This document shows positions 24,891 to 36,546 of a stretch of 64,000 nucleotides of DNA, in pieces. The stretch spans positions 14,730,551 to 14,794,550 of the forward strand of contig CM033106.1 in the NCBI GenBank assembly GCA_019321725.1, in the 5' to 3' direction. The position numbers and the translations under genes were made by a program. Each line of letters opens with the position of its first letter. Position 1 is the first letter of the stretch. The notes under the pieces are model-generated. The model did not search any database. It was given only the letters and a program-made list of their open reading frames with translations, and had not been told where the DNA came from. Source of the DNA: Paulownia fortunei. Taxonomy: Eukaryota > Streptophyta > Magnoliopsida > Lamiales > Paulowniaceae.

Positions 24891-26770
24891 TGTTAGAGAA
24901 CAAGTACACCAAACAGGCCTATTGTAAATTCTTAGTTGGAGACGTTGTCTGTCGAAGTAAGAATTTCTATGTTAAGATAGTATATAACTAAACCTTAGAC
25001 TTGAGGCACCAAAGTAGACTTGTATATGTCGTGTTCCATCTTGATATATCTTCTGTTTGTTTGGTAATTACAAAAGGGATACGTTGGATGTTATATTAAT
25101 ATGTATGGAGGTTAGTGAGTGACCGACAAAGAATCCGTCACTTGTCTAGTAAATTAAGTGAATCTCCTATATTTTCATAGTTCATGATTTAGAAGCCTTT
25201 GGCTAAGGCAAGATGAATGTTAGATGAGATTTTCTAACGATTCCTCATGAGTCAGTAGAACTTGAAATAGAATCATAATTATTAAGTCATTTAGGGTTTT
25301 AACTTATAATCCATACCCTAGATTCAATCGGGAGATTAGTTAACGGAAAGATCTTACGTGTATGGTACTTGTAACTAAAATAGGTTCGCTTGCTATTTCA
25401 CCTAAGACTAGGTAGTTATGATACACTTGTTAGGTGTTTTCCCATAACTTGTAAGGTTCTTGGAATTAAAGAGTTAATTCCAAACAGATTAATTAATTTA
25501 ATTAATTAATTAGAATAATTATTATTCGTAAGTTGTAAATATTGCAAGCCCACTACTAACTTAATTGTGAACCTAAAATGTCACATAGAATTTGGGATAG
25601 AGCATTTCTAGTCTAAAAAATTGATTCAAGGAGTTAAATCGAATTAATTAATAGAGACTAATTAATTGGGGTTTAATTTAATTCAGGGAGTTGAATTAAT
25701 TTTCGATTAAACAATTAAATTTTTTAATTGGACCTAATAAGATTAGGGAATTCAATTGGAGTAAAACAATTAATTGATTAGATCAATTAATTAATTTAAT
25801 TATCAAATTAATTTACTCAACTAAATAATTTTAATTAGGCGTAATATGATTAGGTAAGATTGATGGAATTTAATTAATTTATAAAAATGAATAATTAAAT
25901 TTAGGTCCAATCAATCAATTGATTTAATTAATTATTAAATTTAATTAAAAGTCTAAGCTCAATTCAAAGAGGCCTATTAGGAGAGGCTCACTAGAGTTGT
26001 GAAAACATGCTGGAAGGATAAGAGAATAATATATTCTTATTCTTGAAATTATCTGATTTGATTAGATAATATCCTATAGTATCTTTAAAAGATATAAGAG
26101 GATATGTGATATCCTGGAGTTGGAGGATTTTTGAAAGATTATGAGATCAACCAAAATCATCTAGCACACTAGGGAAGGGGGCCAAAAACTATAGCAAGGT
26201 AGCATGCAATTTTCGGCCCTAGAGAATCAAAGAGAGGGCTGAAATTTTTTAGTCAACACACTTGAATTTTCGGCCAACAAGAAAAAAATAATGAGGAAAA
26301 GTTTCTCCCAAATCCATCTTCCATCTTTGTTCATTTAATCAAAGAGCTCCATCTTTTGATTGAATTAAAGTACTCAATTCTTATTACCAACTTTTGGTTT
26401 AAGAGTTAATACTCAGTTAAATCACTCTGATATACTAGATTAGTAAAGGCATTAGAATCGTTAGCGGGTTCTAATTCTATATTCTTGCCCAAAGTGTGAA
26501 CTTCATTAGACGGGAGATATCTAGATTCCTGCAAACAAATTTATTTATGAGGGCTAACAATTGATTGTTTCAATCCCTTCTACAGTCAGAGTGCTCGAAA
26601 GGTATAAATCCAAAAAACATTTACGTGTTTAGTTTAGAAAATTGAAAAATGTGAACATCGATAATCACATCGAATAGGGGGTGATGTTGTATTTAATAAG
26701 GTATGTTATTATGTCTTAAATTTAATTTTAAATTTCACTGCACATACCTCGTGGTTATGTGAACCCAACA
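24891..26770 (+). repeat. LTR of copia element A
   Basis: Starts TGTTAGAGAACAAGTACACC and ends GTGAACCCAACA. It is extremely rich in AATTAATT words around 25480-25950. Homologous to LTR B (40914-42681) along its length. No 3' partner follows element A, because pol is cut off at 31991. Confidence 0.82.
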
Positions 26771-26771
26771 G

Positions 26772-26784
26772 TGGTATCAGAGTC
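26772..26784 (+). other. Primer binding site of copia A
   Basis: TGGTATCAGAGTC, one base after the LTR end. The last base pair differs from the usual TGGTATCAGAGC. Confidence 0.8.
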
Positions 26785-26929
26785 ACGGTTTACATATTTT
26801 TTATTATATTTTTAGATTATGCTTTCAAAATTTAAACGTTAAATTCTATGTTTAATTTCGATATCTGATTGGGACTTGTTAATTTTGAATTTTAATTTAA
26901 TTATTAAATTGTGGATACGAGGAATATAT

Positions 26930-27300
26930 CGCAAAACTACCACCATCGTCGTGTATACAATCGTCAGATCACAACAACCATCATCGGGCCAAGGGCAGAA
27001 ACATCACCGGCTGAGTATGCACACAGACATCCTTCCATGTGCACTGGTCGTTGGTGGGCACCAGTCCAGGCACGACGTGCACACAACCATTGAGTATGGC
27101 AATGGATGGGTGCTCAAGCATGTACTCGTGTGATGGTTGCACGCATGGTGAGGTAGGCGTGCACGCATGTTGACGATCTACGGGCATATGCCTATAGGGC
27201 AGGCGCGCGTGCCAGCGTTTACGTTGTTGGTGCGTGCTACCGTGCTGGGCAGCACGCTTGCTGCATATCAGACTATTGGACAACCCCATCATGTCGGGTT
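26930..27300 (+). other. GC-rich island in the leader of copia A
   Basis: A sharply bounded GC-rich stretch in otherwise AT-rich DNA, full of GCACGC, GCGTGC and CGTGCACG words. Overlapping open frames exist on both strands, as expected from the low stop content of GC-rich DNA, and none resembles a protein. The same leader position in copia B (about 42810-42995) has an unrelated GC-richer segment. Confidence 0.6.
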
Positions 27301-28535
27301 GCTAAATTTAATTCTTAAAATTTTTAATTAATTATTAATTTTAAATTTTTGAAAAAAGGTGCTTTAGAAAAATCAAAAAATTATCCCAAGTCTTGAAATT
27401 GGCAATTTAGTGGATGGTAAATTTACATACTTTTAAATTCATGTGATATATTTATAAGCATGTACGGGATGATCATGGAGCTACTGACCAATATAATTGG
27501 ATATATGTTTTTGAGTTTTAAAATGGGGCCTGCATGTCTCTTATTCTCTTTTGTATATACTTTTTCATTTTTGAAATGTAAAGAGTAGCATAGTATGAGA
27601 TTTTTTTTTTTTTTTTTGGTGGACAATAGGAAGGACCAAGGTGGAGAATTAAGAGAAGACCCATGAATGTATGGAAAATATATTAATGTAATAGAAATAG
27701 ATTCTATTTCATTTTAACACCCTTAGACTGACCTAGATTAGTTTTGACTCAAGTGGATCGCATAGGACTAGCACATGATCATCCAGTTGTGTATGTTTTA
27801 AATGCATGCATGTGGTTTATTTAATACTTTCAATGATATGCTTACTATAAATTGAATAAAAACTCATTAAATAAATAAAGATAAAATGATGAGGTCTTGG
27901 TTAAAATAAAATACCCTACTGGGATTTAAAATCAAGTAAAGGAATTTTTCCAAAATTTTGATTTCAAGAAAATATGGATAAATTTGGGTTGGACTTAATA
28001 ATCCATGCATACCATCAAAAGTAGACTATATGATGATGCTACCTCACTTAGTCATTGACCATGAGCCGTGGATGACTTTGTGGTGGGAAGCTATGATCTC
28101 TACTAAGCATAACAATGCCTATGGGATGGACTCGTCTCTACATTGGCCATTAGTCATGGAATGTTTTGATGCTCTATTTACATAGAGGTTTGATGGGTCT
28201 TGCTTGACACTTAGTACCATATGCGCTCATAAAATTGGGGCATATGAGAATAAGTGAGGTAAAATATCTTGAGGATTATATAGAGATACAATCGTTAAAG
28301 AGTTAACCACCTTTCAATATGTTCTATGGGATTATAAAATTGGGGCATATGATATACTAGTTGGGCCTCAAGCCCACTAGAAAATATGATTTCCCGAATT
28401 GACATTAGGGGTGATGGAATTCGAATAAAATAGTGGGAGACATTTATAATTAAAGACCTTATTATAAATAAACATAATTTTAAAAGAATGCTCATTTTGT
28501 GCCTCGTTTTAAATTTCATAGATTATATCTATAAA
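27301..28535 (+). other. Long non-coding leader of copia A
   Basis: Matches the leader of copia B (about 43000-44325) with many changes. Shared are the recurring phrases GGCCATnAGTCnTGG and GCTCATAnnATTGGGGnATATG, repeated several times at about 28060-28350. A T-run of 20 lies at 27600-27619. No coding signal. Confidence 0.55.
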
Positions 28536-29280
28536 ATAGCTAAGAATCCACTTGCATCAATCTTAGATGCTAATAAATTAACTAGACCCAATTACGTCAA
28601 TTGGTTGACGAACCTCAAGATTATCTTACAATCTGAGAAAAGGGCCTACATCCTAGAAACTCTTCCACTGGCAGGCCCGTCAGAAGATGGGATAGAGAAT
28701 AGGCTTGTAGAATATCAACGTCAAGTTGATGATGATCTGTAGGCATGATGCTATATGATGGCATTGATGTCGGACGAGTTGTAGAGGCAACATGAGGTAT
28801 ATACACAATCGTATGATATCTTTGTTCGCCTACAAGAGTTATATGATGAAGATAATTGGCAAGCGAGATATGAGATCTTGAAAGAGCTTTTCAAGATCTG
28901 TTTGATGGAGGGCTCTTCAGTCCATGAACATGGATTGAAGATGATAGGCCTGATAAAAAGGCTCGAGTCCCTTGGAGTGGTTCTGGAAAATGAACTCTAC
29001 ATGGACCTCATCCTGTAGTCTCGACCTCCATCGTTTGACACCTTCATTTTCAATTTTAACATATTGAAAATGGTTGAGTCCATAATGAAAAAGGATAAAC
29101 CAATTATGCTTATTGGATCCTCATACAAATCAAAGGCTATAAAGCCTAAGAGGAGGAAGGGGAATGAGAAAGGTTTCCTGAAGCCTAATAAGATGAAGGC
29201 AGCTGGCGGAGTCTTGAACGGTTCCAATAAGACCGATGACAAGTGCCACTAACTGTGGCAAGATTGGGTACTGGAAAATA
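28536..29280 (+). pseudogene. copia A gag remnant (UBN2-type)
   Basis: The frame begins with ATA at 28536 where copia B has ATG at 44326, so the start codon is lost. The gag N-terminus is recognisable: SILDANKLTRPNYVNWLTNL, the typical copia gag (UBN2) opening, and it stays open to a TAG near 28740. Fragments continue to a lysine-rich part (29064-29252). The zinc knuckle at about 29238-29275 is damaged by a stop-creating change and a His-to-Tyr change compared with copia B. Confidence 0.8.
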
Positions 29281-31991
29281 AACTGCAATGAGTAACTTGC
29301 GAGCCAGAAGAGTTTCGGTATATATATTATTGAAGTTAACTTATCAGTTAACGATGCTTCTTGGGTATTGGATATTGGCTATGGGTCTCATCTTTCTAAT
29401 GATTTATAAGTGATGGCAAGAAGTAAGAAGCTAAGTAGAAGAGAGACAGTCTTGTGGCTAGGGAATAGAGCAAGGGTTGTTGCATTAGCCATAAGAACTA
29501 TTAGCTTAGCTTTAGGAAATAAGTTGTTTTGGTTTTAAATGGTTTATTCTCCAGAGTTAATTAAGAACATTATCTCCATTCTTGTTTTGGATGGAGAAGG
29601 ATATTGTTGTACAAAAAAAATAGAATCGTTCTATCTTTAAATATTTTTCTTTGATTTACACTGGCATATTATTGAATGGTTTATATACTCTTACTCCCCA
29701 TAACTCCATTTTCCATATTAAACAAAATAAAAAAAATGGATAATCACAGTTCCAAATTCATATGGCATGCTAGATTAGATCATATCTCTGAGAAGTGAAT
29801 CCACAAATTAGCCCAATTGCTCAATCTTGAGAACGATCAAGGAATGCCAATATGTAAATCATGTCTTAAGGAAAAGATGACCAAATCACCAATTTTTGGA
29901 CAAGTGGAGTGGGGAAAAAATCTATTGGATTTGATCCATACAGATGTATGTAAGCCACTAAGTATTAGCGCTCGAGGGAATAATCAAATACTTCATAATC
30001 TTCACTGATGATTATTCTAGATATGGTTATGTGTATCTATTAAGGTATAAATATGAAGCCTTTGAAAAGTTCAAGGAATTCAGATATGATATGGAAAAAT
30101 AGATTGGGCTAAGTGTCAAAGTTATTCGATTAGATTGAGGACGTGAATACTAAAGCATAGAGTTTCTGGATTATCTAAATAAGAATGAGATTCTCTCACA
30201 GTGGACTCCTCCTATTACTTCTCAACTCAATGGAGTTGCGGAGCATAGGAATTGAACTCTTTTAGACATGATTCGATCGATGATGAGTTGCACTGGACTT
30301 TCTCTTTCATTCTGGGGCTATGCCCTAGAAACGATGACATATCTATTGAATAGATTGCCATCAAAGTTGGTGCCTTAGACACCATATGAGATGTGGTGTA
30401 GGGCACTACCCTCCTACAAATACCTTATGATAGAAGGGTGTGCTACTTACGTGAAGAAGCAAGTGGGAGATAAATTAGATATAAGATCCAAATTATACAA
30501 GTTTATGGGGGTATCCATAGATATATTCATTAGATATTACTTCTATGACTCCTTAGAACAAAGGGTGTTTATTTCAAGGAATGCCACCTTCTTAAAGGAG
30601 GAATTTCCATTGGACAGAAATGATAAAGTCATGGAAAGAGCCATAAAACATCTCGATAGATGCAGTGATGGACCAACCAGCTGAGGCTGGGTCTTTTGAT
30701 ACACAACCTCCTAAGAGATCTGCAGGGTCTCAAAGCCACCTGAGAGGTATGACTTTTTGTTAGAGAACAACAGAGAGGATCTCACCTTAGATAGTGATCC
30801 AAGAACTTATGAAGAGGTGAAGTCTGACATCGACTTGGGAAGTTGACAAGATGCCATGCAATTCGAGATGGACTCTATTTACTTCAACAAGGTATGGACC
30901 TAGGTGGACCCATCATAGGCAATAGTTTCCAATAGCTACAAGTGGGTCTACAAGCGGATGTTTGGAGTAAAAGGAAAGGTAGTAACCCACAAAGCATGAC
31001 TGGTTGAGATTATACTCAGAAGCAAGGAATTGATTATAAAAAAACCTTCTCGCCATTAGCAATGCTAAAATCCATTTAGATTCTGCTATCCATATCTGCA
31101 TATTATGACTATGAAATATGATAGATGGATGTGAAGACCACTTTTCTTAATGGAAATATTAAGACAGAGATCTTTATGAGGAAGCCTAAAGCCCTTTCAT
31201 AACCAAAGGAAGCGAGCAAAAGGTTTTCATACTTTAGAGATCCATTTATGGACTCAAGTAGGCTTTCCAAAGCTAGAACATTTGTTTTGATAAGGCAATC
31301 AAATTGTTTGATTTCCACAAAAACCTGGATAAAACTTGTCTCTACAAAAAGGTTAGTGGGAGCTTAGTGACATTTATTGTGCTATACATTGATGAAATCT
31401 TACTCATTAGAAATGATGTAGGGATGTTGCAGTTATCTAAAACTTGGTTGTCTAACCAACACTGCATGAAAGATTTGGGGAATTCATCCTTTATCCTTGG
31501 AATAAGGATCTATAGAGATAGATATAAAAGGATGATTGCACTATCCCAATCCATGCACATAGATAAATTACTAAAGAGGTTTAGCATGGAGGAATCCAAA
31601 TAAGGATTTATGCCTATGAGCATGGAATTTCTCTCTCGAAGTCTATGCCCCCAAAGACTCTTGAGAAGAGAGAAAAAATGACTTCCATACCTTATGCAGG
31701 CTCCTAAGGAGAGAGAGAAAGAATGACTTGCATACCTTATGCATCCTCCATTGGAAGGATAATGTATGGTTTGCTATGTATAAGGCCTAATGTCGTACAT
31801 GCTCTAAGTGTCATGAGAAAATATTAGTCCAATCCAGATGAGAAGCATTGGAAAGTTGTGAATATGATCTTAGAGAAGGACTAAAGATATCTATCCTATA
31901 TATAACTCTAGAGAACTCAACTAGAAGATTATACTCACTATAGTTTTTAATTTGATATAGACAACTTAAAGTTATTGTCCGAATATGTAGT
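29281..31991 (+). pseudogene. copia A pol remnant: protease to RNase H, 3'-truncated
   Basis: Order of domains is protease (SWVLDIGYGSHLSNDL at about 29360, with the DTG motif altered to DIG), GAG-pre-integrase (WHARLDHIS at 29763, CKSCLKEKM near 29856), integrase (FTDDYSRYGYVY, later LNGVAEHRN at about 30225), its C-terminal region (open at 30391-30684), and RT with the catalytic motif changed to YIDE at 31385-31396. RNase H is cut at 31991, where gypsy-2 LTR sequence begins. Many stops and frameshifts. Copia B carries the same order. Confidence 0.83.
31663..31743 (+). repeat. 46-base tandem duplication in copia A pol
   Basis: Copies at 31663-31698 and 31709-31743 share AATGACTTNCATACCTTATG. 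Copia B has the segment once (about 47445-47475), so the duplication happened in A after the two separated. Confidence 0.7.
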
Positions 31992-33011
31992 CACTTTTGA
32001 AGCCTAAAACACAAGAAATAGTAAGGTGACAGTTTTTGCCACAAGTATTTCGTATTAAGTGTTTGTCATCAAAAATCCTTTCTTTTTGCACCAAAGTCTA
32101 ACTAAAAACTTCCTAACACTTTATAAGAGATATTTAAAGCTTATTAAACAGTAAAATCATTCAGAATAATCTGAAAACCAAAGGCAAAACCGTAGATAAG
32201 TGTTATCTTTGCAGATTTTGAGGTTAAACTTGATGGTAATCACTTCTCCTTTGCTTTTCTTGCTTTTATTTCAACTTGGAATCAATTTGGAGCACTTAGA
32301 TACCTTAAGGTTTGTGTTTGGAAGATGAAAATGGCTGAAATGAGGGTCTGGTCGTGGCTTAAGGGTGAAGGGTTTGAGGTGTTAGTTTAAGCTTAATAAG
32401 AAAGCATGAGGTGGCATGTAATGGTATAATCTGATTTTCTCCCTTATCTTGCAGCCCTAATCTTGTGTGTCTCACATATTCTTATTTGGTTGCAACCTAT
32501 CTTAGTCACCATTCATTCCCATAGGTAATTCCTATGTCCGTTCATTCGATCTCCAAATCGATTGACATCCGATTCTTAAATGATTGTCTAGTTTGCATTT
32601 CTAAAATCATATGCACATATGGACCTTATATTATGACACTTAAATCACATTATATCATGTTCAATATCCCAAGTATGTTAATCCATAGATGTATACTTTT
32701 AAAACACCTTGATCTAATTAAATCGAATCATATAAACTTACTAGTAACACCTTTAACACTTCCAAAATTATAACATATAACTTATGAATATCCAATATAT
32801 CGACCAATCTATTATTTTTCTTATTTAAATATAGATTTTCTTAATTAGGTTATAAGATCTCAACCACTAATATCATGTGATAGCATTAGAGGTCTAAAGA
32901 TTAAGTATGCTACAAGATGCCATGTAAATGTTAATGCAAATTAGCATATAAGTAGCATGTAATGCATGAATCACATTAGCAAAGTGAGTAGTGTGAGGAT
33001 TGAGTATTACA
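31992..33011 (-). repeat. gypsy-2 LTR, left copy, truncated
   Basis: On the minus strand it starts TGTAATACTCAATCCTCACA at 33011 directly after a PPT, so it is the 3' LTR of a minus-strand gypsy element. It matches 40227-40910 over its left two thirds. Its far end is missing: homology begins in mid-LTR at 31992, where copia A pol ends, so one deletion or recombination removed both ends. Confidence 0.75.
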
Positions 33012-36000
33012 TTCTCCCCTCCTTATTAAAATTTCATCCCCGAAATTTTACTTACCAAAAAAAAAAACTCTAGATATTTAATTATCATTTTATGCTTCCT
33101 TTCCAAATAGCTTCTTCTGTTGATTGACTTCTACTCAGTACTTTAACTAATGAGATATTCTAATTTTGAAGTTACTTTACATCCCTTACTAGAATCTCTA
33201 TAGGTCTTTATTTATATGTCTGACGTCAATTTAGTTCAATTGGTCCCTTTTCAATAGATGATATAGATTTACGATATACTTCCTTAAAATGAACACATGA
33301 AACATTGTGAACTCGAGACATCTATACAAAGAGGTCGAGTTTACATGCAATATCCCCAATTCTCTCAGTAATTCAAAATAAACTAATGTACCTAGGATTA
33401 AGTTTGTATGTAGCATGAATTTTTTTTTTCTGCCCAAGCTGCATAGTCCCTTTCATTGGAGACACCTTAAAAAATTTGATCCCCTATCATAAATTGCAAA
33501 GATATTCCTCTTTAATCTGCACAACTCTATGTTCACCTCTAACTAGTTTTCATACATTGGCAATTTGTTCTACCACTTCTATCATTTTCCAAACCATATT
33601 TAGCCTAAAATAACACCAAATTCATTTTAATAAAAGGATGACCTATATTTTCTATCATACAACGCCTCATAGAGAACTATCCCAAGTAGCCTTATCACTG
33701 TTGTGATAAGAAATTTCTCCCAAGAAATAATTTTCTCAATTGACATCAATAATCTAATGCAAAATTTCTAACAATCTTGCAAAGCCTAATTTGTTTGTCC
33801 TGGTTGCCCATTGATGCATGGATGATCACAATACTAAAATATAATTTTGTTCCCAATACCTGATGTAAGATCTTTTAGGAAGTGGACAAAGACCTTAAAT
33901 CTACATCAGAACTAATAGACAGTAATAAACCATAAAGTCTAACTGCTTCTTATACATTTGTCTTTCCATAGATTTCAATGGAATACCTAAGGTAAATTGA
34001 GAAAGAATGAGCATATTCAGATAACCTATTAACAATAACCCAATTCCACTATCATGTATAAATTTTTTGAATGCCTTCCCATTTCGACCTGAAAATAAAA
34101 GCAGAACTAAGTCATTCCAACATATGAACTTTTACATATATCCTTTTTTTGTGGCAAACCAAATATTAACAATATATTCCATAATAGCTCGTCCAGTATC
34201 CGATATCTGTACATTTTCTTGAGATCACAAACATCATTCATACCACTAAATAAAATAAATAAAAAGGTACATGATCATCACCTAAAACTTAGTCTTGTAA
34301 TTTCGTATCCCTCATTTTTACACATATCTCTTATTAAGTGATTATAATCACTTATCACAAAAATCTATTTAAGTGACTTTTTTACCTTTCATCTTAATGT
34401 TAACCTTTCAACAACCTTATTTTGAGCATTTGAAATTGGATCAAACAATATTTTCACTTACTATTAATATACATCATTTCTTCAAGTTCAACTCTTTTTT
34501 AAGTATATAGACATTTCAAGTACTTCGGTTTTATAATGTCACATGTAGTATTACATAAATAATCTAATTAACTCGAAGAGTGTTGAGTAACTTTTCTATA
34601 TTGCAGCAAACATATACCAAAACATAATGAGATACACCACTATACACAATAAATAACTTATATCTAAAGTTGAAGTTACCACCGAAGCTCAAATCAATCC
34701 TCTTTAATCAAATAGAGATTTCTTCCCACTTAGCAAACCATTCAAATTTCATATACCTGCATGTATGATGAAATAAAGCAATAACAACTACAGAGGAATA
34801 ATAATATCACTAACTCAGAAAACTTTTTTTATTTCTATTACATTTATTGGTCAGTACAACCTCAAAATTTAGAATAGTTACAAGGACATCTTCTTAAGAA
34901 AACTACCAGTCCCTAAAATGTATATTTTATTACATAACCAAAAGATCGTATTTGCTAAATTGAACAAATAATTTTCTATTTCCTTAGAGTTTCCAAGATT
35001 ATAGTGAAAGATTAATCATATTTCTCCTCATTGTATACTAAGATATCATCAATGAATATCACCCCAAATATACCCATATAGAATCATCAAACGTATTATT
35101 CACTATGTATATCAAAATAATTAAGGCATTAGTCAACCAATGGCACAACAAGAAATTCATAATTAATTCAAACTTAAAATTAATCCTCAAGATCACAATA
35201 GCTCTTCTTAATTTATCAAATAAACTTTAATATGAAAATCTGTACTTATTACAAGTTATTACTCAATTCAGTTGCAATAAAAAAAACCTCAAGATTCATC
35301 TTTCTTCTACGTGAATATGAAGTGGAGCTTGTTTAGGAGAAGCACTAGACCTTAATGCCTTGCCCAATATTATAACAATATCACTTATGGTTCGACGAAA
35401 TTCAATAGGTGTATATGATAAACTAAAAGAGAGATTGGATTTGTTCTTACAACTATATTCAGGATAAAATCAATTGGTTAGTCAATAGCATGCCCAAAAA
35501 CTTCTTTTCAATATGTATCAAGAGATCTAAGATCACATAAATGGATTTTTAGTAAACTTTGGTCATTTCTAAAAATTCTAACACAACCCAAAGATTGATA
35601 ATAACTCTTTCTTACAACTCTCTTTCACGGTACCTGTAGAAAATTATAATTTAACAATCTTCCTTATTTTATGCAAATAGTAAACATTTTCCTACTATGG
35701 CCTCCATAAAATTTCTAAATTTTCATCACCTAGAATTTAAAAGTCTTAATAATCCTGAAATAATCCACAATGCATAATTCTCAATAAATCAATCAACGCA
35801 AAATGTTATATCATAATCCTAGCCAATATAACAAAATTAACTTAGAGCTCTTAAAATCTAATTAGTTGATCTTGAACCTCCAAAAGGAATTAAAACATTG
35901 TAATTGACCTCATATATATATCCAGTACCCTATCCAGTCTTATTACATACGTAGTGGATAATAGAGAATATGTAGCTCTAAAGATAGAATACCAACCATA

Positions 36001-36187
36001 AATTTTATACCTGTTACTACTGATGAGTCTGCCTCAACATTATTTTATACAAAATCTTAAAACATATGGCCAATATTATTCATGAAATACAAAATGAATT
36101 ATACAACAAATAAAACTTACTGGCATGGTTATACTCCACCAGTTTCAGAGATCATGTACATGGACAGTCTACATAACCACAAATCGG
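33012..36187 (-). pseudogene. gypsy-2 pol remnant (chromovirus-like), heavily decayed
   Basis: Read on the minus strand. A PPT (AATAAGGAGGGGAGAA at 33012-33027) follows a GGGGATGAAATTTTAATAAG phrase typical of chromoviruses. The integrase C-terminus is visible at 33231-33437 (FTMFHVFILRKYI, the decayed form of a common integrase-end motif). The RT catalytic motif FIDD is at 35045-35056 in the context VIFIDDILVYNEE. Only about 1.1 kb separates RT from the PBS, so most of gag and protease has been deleted. No frame is usable. Confidence 0.7.
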
Positions 36188-36199
36188 GCTCTGATACCA
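36188..36199 (-). other. Primer binding site of gypsy-2
   Basis: On the minus strand TGGTATCAGAGC, three bases after the LTR end (36203). It fixes gypsy-2 as a leftward-transcribed element whose 5' LTR lies to the right. Confidence 0.85.
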
Positions 36200-36546
36200 C
36201 TCTATAATACCCCCACCACTAAATATAGATATTGGTACAGTAATTTTGACAAGGTAGCACATGTGTGTGCATGTGTATATATATGTATATATATTTACTT
36301 TTGTCAAATGTAGTACTTTGAGAAACAATAAAATATTTTATCACATATAACCCTATATATAGAAAATCACTGTTTATATATAGTCAGCACTTTACATAAT
36401 AATAATAAATGTAAAAATTAGAATATGCCCACAACACAACCCAACAGGTCGTCATCTATGTACACTGATCCTCAGAACTTGTAGGAACCCCAACAACTTG
36501 CCTAGTAAATCCATAGTATCAAGCATCACCAGACTCACCTACAATG

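Noticed and set aside
26876..27292. Overlapping open frames on both strands in the GC-rich leader of copia A
   Set aside because: GC-rich DNA has few stops by chance. No frame resembles a protein and the segment is absent from the related element B.
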